Positions 24,822 through 37,931 of a DNA stretch of 64,000 nucleotides are shown here, in pieces. Under the pieces are notes generated by a model. The model searched no databases and had not been told where the DNA came from. It saw only the letters and a list, made by a program, of their open reading frames with translations. The translations under genes were made by a program, and so were the position numbers. Source of the DNA: Blasia pusilla (Eukaryota; Marchantiophyta; Marchantiopsida; Blasiales); the NCBI GenBank assembly GCA_050084515.1, contig CM114273.1:37138001-37202000 (forward strand), in the 5' to 3' direction. Every line of letters starts with the position of its first letter. Position 1 is the first letter of the stretch.

Positions 24822-25331
24822 GCGGGGAACCCCTTGCTTGGGAACCCGGCTCAAGTTCAAGTTCAGAACGGGGGCAATCCCATTGAACCATAAGAAAAGC
24901 AGGATGGGAACACAACTAAACTCTTGCGCCTTGTGTGACGATGGGGATGAAACCTCTAGTCATTACTTGGTCTCCTCCGCAAAATTCACTACACACAGAG
25001 CAAAAGCATATGCTGAATTCACTACACACAGAGCAAGAGCATATGCTGATATTGCTAAGCTGGTAACACCAGAATTGTTGAACACATTCAGTAGCCTTGA
25101 TTCATTGCCCAAAGCTGCTGCACTGGTAAGTAATGTCTATCGGGGATCCCAATCAGGTAAAGTAGATGGTGTGGTGAAGAGTTTCTTGGTTGACACTTGG
25201 AAGCTCCGCACAAACATGTTGTTTGGTCAGCACTCAACACTATATGAGAGTGTCTCCCTCCTCTCATATGGTACCTTCTTCACCCATCCCAGTCTCAAGC
25301 ACCGTCGCAAGGCAACGACAGGCACTACTTA
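24821..25331 (+). mobile_element. LINE-type tail fragment, copy C (longest open copy)
   Basis: Open frame from about 24838 to the stop at 25330: KSRMGTQLNSCALCDDGDE, SSHYLVSSAKFTTHRA (an ~11-residue unit FTTHRA-AYA occurs twice), LVTPELLNTFSSLDSLPKAA, then GTFFTHPSLKHRRK. C-x2-C, DGDE and H positions fit the zinc-binding tail after reverse transcriptase in non-LTR elements. It is the least damaged of the related copies at 3.0, 17.9 and 18.9 kb. Flanked on both sides by CT microsatellites. Confidence 0.65.
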
Positions 25332-25335
25332 ATGA

Positions 25336-25338
<3 letters not shown>

Positions 25339-25402
<64 letters not shown>
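25339..25402. repeat. CT dinucleotide microsatellite
   Basis: About 64 bases of pure CT between LINE tail C and LINE tail D. Confidence 0.95.
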
Positions 25403-25403
<1 letters not shown>

Positions 25404-25407
<4 letters not shown>

Positions 25408-25660
25408 GCTTGACTTCCCGGATCTCTTTGCTCACCCGGCTCTCAAGGTCTCCGAATTCATGGCTAGGCAGAATCAGATTCAGATTGCTAAATTCTTGCA
25501 TAGTTGTGTGAAGACTAGGGAAATCAACTGGCTCAGAGGACCTCTTAAGCCCTTGCTGGTGCTTGTTCTCTCTCCAAAATTGTTGTTAAGTCTCAAAACT
25601 AATTCCCATGGCCCTGTGGAGTCCCCGAGGACAATAAATCTATCCATTCATTCATTCTCT
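25404..25660 (+). mobile_element. LINE tail fragment, copy D
   Basis: Encodes LDFPDLFAHPALKVSEFMAR and QNQIQIAKFLHSCVKTREIN, matching the minus-strand fragment at 12205-12600 and sharing its 3' words ('ggccctgtgg', 'aaatctatccattcattc'). The zinc-binding part seen in the 12-kb copy is absent here, replaced by the CT run. Confidence 0.7.
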
Positions 25661-25852
25661 CTCTAGAGAAAAGAAAAAAAGCAGGGAGGGGAGAAGTGCA
25701 ACCCAAAGCAAATGCGCACCAACACTTGAGCACAATTCTCTTCACGACTGGCTCCCGTGTATTCCACCTGACGAATCCTACAAATCGTGAAACAGAGCCT
25801 CCTGAGGCGAATTGCCCACAATTCTAGACCCTGGCTACTCCTGGTAACATCA

Positions 25853-26300
25853 TCAAACGAGTTCTAACAGCCCACACTCGAAATGCAGGACCCAGCTGAA
25901 CCCAGCTACTGGAAATTCAGGAAATTCTTCCACCTTAACCGCCACAACCGAATTCTCTCTACTCACCCCTTCCTCCTCACCAAACCCCATAATGACGCTA
26001 GCAGGCATTTTGCAAGTCGATCCACTCATCACCTTCCGACGAACAAACACAAGTGCTTGGGCATAATTGATCCTTTCTTTCAGTGTTCCCACAACAACCG
26101 GAGCATCTCTCCCCAACGATCAGCCCACTCGCACATATAGACCATCCACTCACCAGCTCCAAGAAACGAACCACGACATTCTGCCTCAGCCTCAGCCTCA
26201 GCCTCAGCCTCAGCCTCAGCTTCAACTTCAACCCCAACTCCAACTCATCCTCCACCTGCCAGCAATGCCACCACACCCAACCAAATCCAAGTAATCAGAC
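25853..26300 (-). other. Unassigned possible coding relic with AE repeat
   Basis: On the minus strand one frame reads VEVEAEAEAEAE through the CTCAGC array, then CRGSFLGAGEWMVYMCEWAD. Another frame (26116-25853) gives GTLKERINYAQALVFVRRKV. A frameshift between the two would unite them, but this is speculative and no family is recognised. Confidence 0.2.
26185..26220. repeat. CTCAGC hexanucleotide array
   Basis: Six exact units, flanked by degenerate units. On the minus strand it would code for alternating Ala-Glu or Leu-Arg. Confidence 0.9.
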
Positions 26301-27900
26301 AACTCTAAAAAGCCCAAGTTTCAGTCAGTCATCAGCTGCTCGACTCACCCCACCCATCTGTCAACAAAATCAGTACACCCGAATCCAAGTAATCAGCCAC
26401 CTCTAAAAATTAAAGATCGACTTCCAGTCATCAGCTCCTGCTACTGCGGCCTGTCTGCCTGCCATCCTCAGTCCTCCACATCGCAGCAGCTGCTGCTGCA
26501 GCTCTACAGATACCAACAGCACACCCCTCTCCGTAACCCTCCACTAGACTTACCACAATTTGCGCTTGTCAATCGAATCGACTCGAATCCACTCTCCCCC
26601 GTAGAAAGGAGTAGAGTGAAAGAGAGAGAGAGAAATATGCTCAAGCTTCGCTCATCCGGGCAGTAGTGAGTGAACACATCTTATATGAGTTTCGGGCAGA
26701 AGTGAAAAAACAAATCCCGGTGGACCCACCACTCACGCGCAGGTTGACGTTTATCGCTGAAGTGAAGGGGAGTGAATGAATGAATGAATCATTACGCTGC
26801 GACGGACTCTTCCGATGGACCAGACCGGTCTAGAGTAGAGTTTGTCGCGACGTCGTTCACGCTCCTGACGCGAGTGCTGCGACGGACGGCGGTTCTGACT
26901 GGATGCTAACTAATCATGTCACGACGGCGCTTAAGCTCCAACAGCCGTCCGACCTACTGTGGTTGGGTTGTCGTTATACGGTGACCAGTAAGGAGAGAGA
27001 TTTACCGTTTATTTCTTTCTCTTCGTGTGGTAACCCTAGTTAGCATATTCTCGGGTGGTCGTCATAGAACGTAGTCCCGTAATAGATGAAAATAAAAATG
27101 AAAATATCGTCATGTGCATTAGTTAACAACAAAACATGAAATATTCTTAGAAAAAAATTAGGAGGTTAGGATTACCATTATTGACTTTTAAAAAGTGTCG
27201 AAGGTTTTTCTTAAACACCCCACTCTTCCGGTCCATCAATTCTCTATTGCTTAGTAACCTCACTAATTCCTCCAAAGATTTTCACTTCCTCATGGCCTAG
27301 CAACGTGTGACCTTGAAGGGAAAAATAAAACCATGTGGTTATTTTGGATTTTTGTCTTATTGTGCATGTAGGGTCTGCCATTGTAATATAGAAAATTGAT
27401 CTTTGTCTATGACTTCAACATGAAGATGTTACTTCCAGGTTTTGATAGACATACAACTACTTCTCTTGACCCATAGACAACACGTTTGCTTATCATTTTA
27501 GATTCTGGTGTGCAAATATCCTTTAGCAATCGCTTTCTTGCCCATCAATCATCTTCACTCTTAGATGTATATTGGTGGGCTCGTGACCTCACTTTTAATC
27601 TAGTCTCTCACATTATCGATTAGGGTGCTTTGGATTGCCCCAATTGATACTATCAACAAAGGGTTTACAAAAATGACCCCCTCCCATCGACACCTAGGAG
27701 GAAGTTAAACAAAACCAATGTGTGGCCTCTGCGGCGGGTGGAGAAGAGAGTAATTAACACATACGTGAATAAGACTCGTGGATAGTCTAGACGGCCGAAG
27801 AAAAAATCATCGCCACTTGAAGAGTCCGTAAAGAGGAGGCAGTTAACTTAAAGGAGAGGGGAATACACTTTGACTCAGTCATAAAAACACCTAGTCCATG
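26301..27900. other. No gene recognised
   Basis: Mixed composition with no open frame longer than about 60 codons and no family motif. A purine run (gagagagagagaa) lies near 26623. Confidence 0.5.
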
Positions 27901-28450
27901 CAACACGCTAGTCGACTGTGAGTCTACCTAACTGTGATACTCACAGCCAGGTCACACGTACCCGCAACTACATAGCCACAGTAAGCGGTCACGTCTCCTG
28001 ACTGTGGTCCCTGTGTGAGAGTGGCACCGCCGACGCGATCACCAGACTACGTGGTTACGTATCCGACTGCGGGCCTCCCCTGGGTTCCATCGCGACAAAA
28101 GGTAGCGAGTCGCGATTCCGGCTTGGACGGGCAGAAACGCCGCCGCACATGCGTGCACGTACCTGTCAGCCGGCTAAGTCGGCTTACAGACCTACAGTAT
28201 TCTCCATGTACGTAGTTACGCGTCTCGACTGTGGTCCTCCTCCCCCACGTCTCGCCGAAGTGGCAGCTACGTAATGGACAGACAGGAGAAGCGCCGCCGC
28301 TCATAGAGGGCCATAACGCTGGCGTTACATTACTACGTGGTTACACATTTACGCATGTGGACTGCGTTCGTCCCACCGCGACGACGGCTACGGATTGGGC
28401 GGAAAGTGGCGCCGCCACAAACACGTCCTCGTTCGCCATAACTCACGGCC
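27900..28450. repeat. GC-rich degenerate repeat array, units of about 85-160 bp
   Basis: The phrase 'tacgtggttacg...gactgcgggcctcc' recurs with changes at about 27967, 28050, 28208 and 28333. Each is followed by 'gcgccgcc' or 'gcaccgcc'-like text (28012, 28138, 28292, 28408). Spacing varies. GC content and CpG frequency are higher than in the surrounding DNA. Confidence 0.65.
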
Positions 28451-28603
28451 AAAGTCCAGCGCCCTCTCCTCGACCTGCACAGTACAGTGCCGCTAACGGT
28501 AAACCTGGGTTCCGATCTCAACCTGTCGCCGGGCCGGCGTGAAGTGTGAACGGTCACCGCTCTTGTCTGCCCCTCCTCTCCCACACAGAAAGATAAAGTT
28601 CAA

Positions 28604-28638
28604 TTTAATCTCTGATGGGAAACCCCTCAGAGATTAAA
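28604..28638. repeat. Hairpin with 12-bp perfect arms
   Basis: Left arm tttaatctctga (28604-28615), right arm tcagagattaaa (28627-28638). Confidence 0.85.
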
Positions 28639-29040
28639 AAGGGGGCCTTCCCCATCGACAGTAAAATTCCGGGCGTTTTTCCCAATCCGATTAATACAAT
28701 TTCGGAAAACAATTCTCGTAAATTATTTTTAAAAAATAAAAATCAGTATAAACAGTAGGAAATTAAAAAAAACAACTGCGCTCCGAGCAACTTGCGTGTG
28801 GCATGTGGAGCATTCATTTGTACTAGTTAGCATGCCCGTACTAAGCGCAAAAAATTATCGTTCTTTTAAAAGTTATTATTTTAAAATATTATGGAAACAA
28901 ATATTTTAAAATTTATTTCTATACAACATTATGTGTATAGAAATAAAATAGATATTCTTATTTCTATAAGTTGTATCCGAGGATGCCATTATAGAAATAA
29001 CACTTCTTATACCCTCTTCATAAAGCAAAGGGTTCGACAT

Positions 29041-29121
29041 GGACCACGTTTGGGCGCGGCTCAACACGGAGCATGTTTGGGCAGGGCTCAACACGGAGCA
29101 TGTTTTGGCGGGGCTTGACAC
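29041..29121. repeat. 27-bp tandem repeat, three copies
   Basis: Units at 29041-29067, 29068-29094 and 29095-29121. Consensus begins ggagcatgtttgggc and ends ggctcaacac, with a few differences between copies. A fourth, decayed unit may follow. Confidence 0.9.
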
Positions 29122-29366
29122 AGAGCGGACTTGAAGCTGTGAGTGGGGCACGGTTGAGGCTCCGTGCTCAAAATGTGTTCTAGCTCAACGCGGCTGAGGT
29201 AGCATTCGAGCTCAATGCGGCACAGCACGCGGCTGAACTTGCGACAGATCGACTTTCAGCCCAGGGCTCAACTTCTCTACGTTGGGGCGCCATGGTGCAG
29301 GATGCGCGGTTGAGGTCTCGTCTGCATTCGTGCTTGCATCCGCGGTTGCTTTGGAGATTGTTCGGC

Positions 29367-29534
29367 CGCGCGCTCTACTGCATCAAGACCCATTGCCCAG
29401 TCTACTATGAAGGTGATGGACAAAGCCAAGAACAAGTACAACAACTTCTCGGGTGCCACAATCCTCGCTCTCGGCTTTTGTCGATCACCTTCATAGTAGA
29501 CTGGGCAATGGATCTTGATGCAATAGAGCGCGCG
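29367..29534. repeat. Near-perfect inverted repeat, 60-bp arms
   Basis: Left arm 29367-29426 and right arm about 29475-29534 match as reverse complements except for about three substitutions and one extra base. The core shared by both is 'cattgcccagtctactatga'. The spacer is about 48 bases. A transcript through it would form a long hairpin. No flanking target duplication was identified. Confidence 0.93.
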
Positions 29535-29599
29535 TTTGGCTATGGTCGATGTTGTAGAGCTCATGGATCAGTTGGCGGAAGCTGGCGGATCTTGTAGTT

Positions 29600-32500
29600 G
29601 AGGAAAGCTCGCCTTCTCCAATGCACATGTGCTGATTTGCAGATTACTCTAGATCATAGTGTAGGTTTGCATGCACGGGGAATTTGGGCTTCTTGCCAAC
29701 GCGAGTAGCTCCATTTGCACTGTGGGCAGTTGCAAGGTGTGTAGGTCGGGTGTGTGTTTTCCTTCATAGTAAACACTCAAGGTATTGCACTTTGTTGCAG
29801 TCTTTGCAACTTGCAGACCTGGAAATGATTGGGATGGGTTCTTTGCTCATGGTGGGTCGTCTAATTTGTAGCTTGCGGACTTGGCAATTATCATGGTGGG
29901 GTTTCTACTCGAGATGGCAATCCGCGTTACGATTTCCAGGGTAGGCAAAAACATGCCATTCCTCTCTCTTCGATCTCTCACTATAACCCTTTACAATTGA
30001 CAAAGCCTCACTGTTTGTCTGTGTGTTGCATTTAGTCGCAACAGTAATAGCATGGGGCTGGAGATAGACCTACATTCAATCAGACATAGTATATATTCAT
30101 TAGACTTCTTTTATTACATAGTAGTTGTAATACAACCACACCAATCTATCATGCGGATCTAAGAGGATAGAATGTTGGAAAGCTTGTAGAGCATAAGCTT
30201 TCCTAAGGTGTTGATGAGGTGGCAGTACTCATCGTATCTTCCTCCTCGTGGTGATTCACTTCCCTCTCTAACACATAATCTGGAGCAACCCAGAATCTAG
30301 TGTTATTGTCATCAATGGAAGTCTCATGTACATGGATAGTTTCCCTCATACATCGCCTTTCAAGTCTTGGGCCATCAAGCCTCAATCCCTGATGTTCCCT
30401 CTCTGACTGATTGTTAACTTTCTCACCTTCTGGTTCTCTATACAAATAAAAAAATCTCAAGGCTTTGGTTGCTTTTTTATAAGGGGACAAGCGCCTCAAC
30501 CTATTTTGACCTGATTAATTCTAACTTTTGGCACATAGTACTCTATGGATGCATTTGCGGGAAGTGCTCTAGGAATGTTCTGAAGGGTGTTATCTCTCTT
30601 TGTATTGCCTTCTTGACAGTCATGGAAGACGCAATGGGCAAGAGGATTTCCCCAACTTCTAATTGGTGTGGGTGTGGTGGCAAGAATAGGATCTCGGAGC
30701 GGCGTGAATGGACTCTCAAAGAATCCTCCGAAGCATTTCCCATGGTGCTCATGAGCATGGGGTATATGGCTCCCAATTTCTCTGGGGAGTTACATCATTA
30801 GAGTCCGAGGACAAGACGATTGTGTCTTCATTTTGGAGTAGAAGTCTTACTCATAGATGTAGAGGTCAAAATTCTTGCAACGCCCAATGTTTTCCTTGCA
30901 GATCTCACGTGCATGTGAAATGAAACATTAGACATTAAACATGCATGATTTCAAGATTCTAGCTTGTAATTTCAACTTAATGAGCAAAGCATCCTTTATG
31001 CAATTTGCACCAATAACGAAAGTGACTTACAATAACTCCAATATCTATATGAATCCTCGATGTGAATCCTGATCCTCAAAGTTGAAATGTTGCATATTAG
31101 AGCTCAAATCTGGATTATGAGAACTGCAATGTAGATGGTGCAAGGCTTCAGGTGTAGGTAACAATATGCAAGTAATCACGCCACAAATAGTCAAGTTCAC
31201 TTTTATATATGCTAACATCAAGTTCCAAAGCACCTTGGCTCATTAAATTCCCACTCCTCCACTCCAATTCCTTGTCACTGGAACGTCCCACTCCTTCTCA
31301 AAATAATAGCCCCACCTAACAATCCTCTTCCACTATTAAAATGTCCACAACTGAAAATCCAAAGATAAAAAATCTTCAATTAATACACCACTCTCCCTCC
31401 TAATCTTCTACTTCCCCCCTCCCCTCCCCCCAAAGGGATTTTAACATTTTCGTTACCACTCCCCTCCGAGACATTTAAACATTATAGCTACCACCCTTGG
31501 TATATAAAAATCGACCCCGAAATATTCATGGGACAAAATAGTACATGTTGCTATTTTGTCTTATTATGGATGTGTGGTTGCTCATTATAGTATAGATATA
31601 GTCAAATTAATGTGTTTAATCTTTTAAAAATTGTATCACTAATTAGTGCACATGACCATTACTAGAGGGCACTAACTAGTAATTTCATCGCATGGTCTTG
31701 TGCATATACGCACCCCCCCCCGGTCTTGAAAGGCGTACACATCGGGTCTAGGGTGTATAGGCGCCGGGTTTGTGGTGACACGTGTCACCATGTCACAATC
31801 ATTCCTCAAATTATAGTATAGATTATTGAAGAGTGCTTTTTCATTTTGTAAACTCTTCTCTTCATTTTTCCACAATTTCAATCAATGGGATCATTCAATG
31901 AATTATATTAGGCAATTTGAGAGAATATTTTTGAATGATTAATAATAGAAATTTGGTGTCCACCAATCTTTTAAAAAAATCCATAAGTTACAAAGAAATG
32001 AAAATTTTCCCCACATTGTGGATGATTTTATACAACAAAACCATAGCATTGCCCCTATTACACATTGGAGGAACACTAAAAAATTATGAGTGGAGTCCGA
32101 GTGGGTATGCTAAATGAGCCGAAGAGATAATAAAAAGATATCATAATTTCTTTAGATGCATTTCTATAAACTATGTTATTCTATTTTATGTAAGAATTAG
32201 TTTTTTACCCATGCTATGTTCGGAAAAAAGTGCCCTCGCAATTGTTTTTTCTCGTATGGTTTTCTTTTCATTATTAAATTGACGTGTGTTAGTATTAAAA
32301 GTGCTCTCAAGGGATAGGTATCATCACCTAGAGAAGGATATTTTAACCCCATCCTCTCTTAATAGTATGGATATAGATATCTATACACAATCTTTAAGGT
32401 GTACTTTTCTTCTTCATTTGAAACTCTATTACTTTATTCATTGTATGGATTGAACTCTTGTGTTGTTCTCTGAATATTGTCACATGAAATTGATTATAAG

Positions 32501-33328
32501 AAAATTATAAACAAATGCAAGAAAATTCTAACTTTTGTAAAATTTTAACTTATGCCTTATTAACAATTAGTGCAAACCTTCGATGATAGGAAATTGAAGT
32601 ATACTAAATTAAAAGGCTAACTTGAGTTAAAGAAAATTAGTGGGATAATTGGAATGAAAACTTGATATTTAAGGTTCTTCCATCTTTAAACTTCACAATC
32701 TATGATATATCATATCTTTTGTAGTGGAACGATAAATATGTGTACGGTATATCAAGGGAGGTAACACGTCAGCCCAAGAGGTTGAGGACCATTTAAACCC
32801 AAGTTTGTAAGTTACCCCTTATTTTGGGCTCAATTGGAGGTGTATTGGGAAACTTACCATTTTAGGTAAGTCCCTCATTTTATAATATGTACTTTAAAAG
32901 CCTCAAACCTTCAAGAAGTATTGTGTTGATCAACAAGCAATGCGCTTGGGAAGTTGATGATAGATTCAATCTTCAAAGAAGCAAATAAATGGAGGTAATA
33001 CTTCAAACTCATGATTGAATAAAAATATTTATTATATGAATATGCTATAGGTTGAGGCTGTAGTCAATTATGGACGTAAATTATCCATTGGATTGTTATC
33101 CACCCCCTCATAATTGCATGAAAGATGGGGCATTGGTAGGAGGGTTGATGAATCCCTCCATAACGTAAGGTCCAATGCAAGGTTATCTACCACGTCTTCT
33201 ACAACACGATGTCATTGAAGAATATCATTCATACAAGTTATAAACTAAGAAAATTGCGCTTGTGTTTTCACGATGAGACATCCATCCCACTCTTGGTAAT
33301 ACCAATCTAACCACTCCGTCATGCATAA

Positions 33329-33330
<2 letters not shown>
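29600..33330. other. No confident gene
   Basis: A 98-codon minus-strand frame (30499-30203) has a protein-like stretch (YREPEGEKVNNQSEREHQGL) but no homologue I recognise and no partner exon. The rest is AT-rich. A C-run lies near 31713. Confidence 0.4.

Positions 33331-33332
<2 letters not shown>

Positions 33333-33361
<29 letters not shown>
33333..33361. repeat. TA microsatellite
   Basis: Uninterrupted TA run. Confidence 0.95.
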
Positions 33362-33363
<2 letters not shown>

Positions 33364-34139
33364 CTTCATACACTAACATGGTGGTTGCATCCCTCTAAGA
33401 TGCATACAATCTACATCTCAAGCCTATAGATACCATTGCCAAACTCAAATAAATATGATGTCTTTTATGACAGATCAAAGAATATCCACAAGATGCCTTC
33501 GAGGAGGTTGGAGGATAGCGTCATGAGGTCAAGGATGACCTAATGAGGAGTAGGATAACCTAGGAGAATATGCTTCCCCCTATTTTGGACTTATTTGGTG
33601 TTGTGTACCTACTCTCTTGAACATTGGTCTTTTGTGTCGCAGAAACTTGCGTTTAGCGGATCATGCTCTCTTTACTCATATGCATCCAAACACACTCACA
33701 TTAGCCACACTATGGATCAACCGGACTTGTATCTCTTAAGTTTTGGTCTCGAGCCATCCTTCAAGCTCAGCAGATCTAGACAAGTCACATACCGACCTAA
33801 TTCCTCACTCCCATGGCCGACATAGGCAAATCACTCAAGATTCAAGACAAACTTCCTTGATAGTCTAGGGATTAGAAACTACGCTAGCGCTGGGCAGTCT
33901 ATTTTACTTATTTAGGCTAAAATAGACTAGAATAAGTAAAATAATTAGAGGGCATCAAGTCAAACGTATTATTTTATGGCGGAAGTAAATGAAACTCTTA
34001 TTTGTTGTGAGTTGAATCCTATTTTTAGAGAAGTTTGTCAAAGTTGTGTAAGATTTAGTGAGTTTATCATATTTTTAAAGGGGATAATGGAATTGAGAAA
34101 AATAAAAGAAGTTAGACTTTTGAGTAAAACTTAAAATAG

Positions 34140-34141
<2 letters not shown>

Positions 34142-34174
<33 letters not shown>
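34142..34174. repeat. TA microsatellite
   Basis: Uninterrupted TA run, 0.8 kb from the preceding one. Confidence 0.95.
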
Positions 34175-34176
<2 letters not shown>

Positions 34177-34199
34177 TCATGGGCACACATGTGTGATAT

Positions 34200-37100
34200 A
34201 ACAACCACCAATCATCCATTCACCATCCATCATTTATTGCTCATTGATCGTTGACTATCTTAGATGTCGAATGAAGTTGGCAACGCATCAATTGCGTTAG
34301 GACGTCGATTATGACAAAACCCCTCTTTTTCTATTTTCGGCCAAGCGACCTATTCACCAAGTCAAGGGTGATTCAATAACATGTAAACATACGTTACTAT
34401 TTGGAAGGCTATTTGTGGGGGAGATCTTTTGCCTTTTCCCAAGGATATAAGAGAGGGAGAGAGGGCCTTCACAAGCCATCTTTCTCATGTTGAGCCTTTG
34501 GAGCATTTCTCTTGCTTAATGTTTGGTAGGAGTTTGAGTATTAGAGTCTAGATTCTCTCTTAGAGAAGGGTGGATGTGGCTCAATGTCACATGTAGATTT
34601 GAGAGTGAAGTTGGCCGTGTGAGCCATTTTTACTTCGAATTTGTTGCATGATCTTGGCTTGTATACGTGTGAGTGTATTTCCTCTATGGTTGGATCTACA
34701 TGTATGTTGAGAAGATCGGTGTTGTGCATTGTGTAAATGTGACCAACAATGTGGATTGTGTAGCGATATGTATGCACATGACAACTTCGTGGGAATGTTA
34801 TTGAGAGAAGAAGAACAACCTTGGGTAAATGTGTGCAAATGACATTGTTCAAAGAGTAATGATAGAATCTTAGATGGATCATACATACTTATTTTTTATG
34901 AGTAGAGATTGTTGAAGATTTTCCACCTTGCTTTACTTTTCTACACCTTCAAATGAGAAATTACCCCAAAAATCTAAAATTTCACTCACACTATGGCTAT
35001 TGCAACCCTGCAAAAATGCCATAGTTGTGCACTTGGGTGTCAAAACAGTGCATGGTCTTTTAATAACATGTGTAACTTCCCCTAAAGTGCATGAGAATGG
35101 ATTGTTATCACAAGCTTATCATTAGCGTTGATGAATGGACTAGGCGTGTGAGCATTCAAACTCAAGGTGAGTGTTCAAAAATTCATTTTGAAGTTTAGAT
35201 GTTCAGATTCAACCTCATCCTCAAACTCAAGCAAGTCGTCGTGAAAAGCTTGGAGGGGCCGATGAGTCATATGGCTCCTATAGCGAATGACCGTAAAAGG
35301 AGATTACGGTCAAACTTACTCCTTTGTGTTGCCACTTCAGTTAGGTCCTCCTCTGGTCGTAAGACCCTCTGTCCCGCTTTGAACGGTACCCAGGGTCCGC
35401 GGAACGAAAACCAGAAGAAACGTTACGGGTATGGAGGTGAGCTGGCCCGGGAGCGACAGGGAGTGTCATGGCCCCGCCCGCGCTAGAAAACGGATACAAG
35501 CGCCAGTTCGAAAGTAGAGTGAAGACCCCGTCCCCTGCGCTGACTCACTGCTCGCCCGTAGAAGTAAAAGGCATCGAGGTGGCAGCCATGAACTGCCGCA
35601 CTGGGAATCCAACGGCAAACCAGGATGTACACGTATGCGTGGACTCGGCATCGTGATTCTAGAAGCAAGCTCACTCACTCACTCATAGAGCACAGGATGT
35701 GGGAGTAGGATCCTCATTCCGAAGCCAACCAATCAGGCTACTTGGAGTTTTTATTTCTCCATTTCGTACGGTCTAATTAATTAACTAAATATACTTTTGA
35801 ATCCTACTTTATTGAATAAAAAATGGATGTCGTAAGTCAATAGTTGTGGCTCCATGCCTTCCTCCTCAGAGGACGTTCCGCTCGGAGGAAGAGAGAGGGA
35901 TCGGTCCCTCGCGCTGACCCCCTCCCCAGATCCTACGTGGAATGATCCCGATGGTCGACAGGGCATCGAACTGTCCGACTGGGCGAACGCGTGGATGCAG
36001 ATCCTTTCTTTCTCAGCGGGAGTTTAGCGTCCGCGAGAGGAAGACCAGCTGTTCGAATCGGCCCTCACGTCCGACGAGTCGCTTAAATTTAACTAACCTA
36101 GTTTGTATGTGTATAGGATGTGCTATGTACGGAACCACGGTTAAAAGAAAATTTCCATTTACAAATTTAAATTATTTTCCTTGCGCTGTAAAGTTTTATG
36201 TTTAGTTGCCCATATGGTAGTTTTGTTCCCCTTCCGTTCAATAGGAGTTTGTAAATTAAGAAATTATTATTTTTCAATATTAGCTTGTAGCTTACACGTG
36301 AGAATTATGGTAAAAAAATATTCGTCTTTTATTGCTAGCACTGCCAAACTCTTCTTTTTTTCCCTAGTGTTTTGTGTTGATTAAAAGATATTTGGAAATC
36401 AAAAAGTTGTTCTCCCATGCTAGTATAGATGGATTAATTATTTTTTAATGAAATATACACCAATAGAGTAAAATTTAGTTATACAAAGGTTGCACATAGT
36501 CGAAATGTAGAGGACTTGAGGTTGAGGACCGATGTTCACATTGAAGATAAGGATTGCGCGGAAAACATGAAGGTTTTTGCGATCCTTTATCCATTCCCAT
36601 TGTTTGGAAGGCACCCATGTCAACATGCTAGTTACAACATGTACAAGTGCTTGTCATTTTTTTTTCTGGCCATCTAGATTATCCACCTGTCCTATGCAAG
36701 TATGAATTAATTACTCTATTCCCCACTCGTCGTAGAGGCCACACAATCGTTACTGAATGGAACCGATATCTTCATGTGTTATTGGCTCTTTTCTGGCTCC
36801 AGCTCTCTTTGAGCTAGCCATGTCAAGATCGCTAGAGTAACTATGACTGAACCTATGTTTATCCATTATAGATATCAAAGTTGTGTCAAATAGGAAAGTG
36901 GGTGGATAGGTACCATTTTCCAATCAAGGCATGTTAAGATGTCGTTCTTGGAAAATAGATATATTTGAATTATAATTCAAAAAAAATATGCATATTTTTT
37001 TCAAGTTAGAATACATTGCTCGTGTAATACATTGGTAAGATTGGTTGAAATGAAAAGAGACAACATATGGAGAATGATAATTGGTCACAACTTCAATTTC

Positions 37101-37900
37101 TAGGGTTTAACATCCAAAAGGGGGATTCCATAATAATCTAGATAGATTTTTTTAATATTATTGATAATGAAATTCCGACTTCACTTCAAATTTTTTCTTA
37201 TCTTTTCTTGAAAAACAAAAGATACTTTTTCCTTTTCCAACCCCCATCTCTTAATTAAGAAATTTAAATTTTGAGGTTTTTTTTCCTTCCTAAATAGAGT
37301 TTGAATTTCTCCTCCCAATTCAACTTGGAAAAAAATTCACTTTCATCATTTTGAAGAACAATTCTTGTCCCAAAATTCTCCTATGATCGTTTCTCTCCTT
37401 TTTCCAAAATATTTTTGAGGTTTTTTTTAATAAACATGAATATTAAATATTTTCTTTTTTTTCTCAGAAATTTAAAAAAAATGAACTTTTGAACGGGGAA
37501 GAGACAAATGAACCATGAGGGAAACTAAGGAATATTTCATGAAGATTGCAAAATTTTATGGAATCGAAAACACCTAATTTATTTTTAGAAATCTGATTAT
37601 GAGAACTTTCTTATTCTATTTTGAATTTAGTAGAAAATAAAAAAATTAGATAGTTTTGGCATGCTTCTCACTTCTCATTCTCATAACTTCTCAGCATTAT
37701 CTAAGGCAAATAATAGTATAAATGAATATAGAACCAATTAATATCCCCAAGCTTAGCTAAAATTGACAACGCTAATTTCCGGATAGGCCCATGGCTAAAC
37801 TAAGATATGCCTTTCCCACATTTCTGTTCATATTCTATTCGATTTGTAAAATAAAAAATAATTCTTAATTATGTTCGAATCTATTTCGCCTTCTAATTAT
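34200..37900. other. No confident gene
   Basis: AT-rich apart from two GC-richer islands at about 35330-35700 and 35860-36090. Frames there overlap on both strands and none looks conserved. Confidence 0.45.
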
Positions 37901-37931
37901 AGTTGACCCGCACGATTCTAACCTTTTCCCC

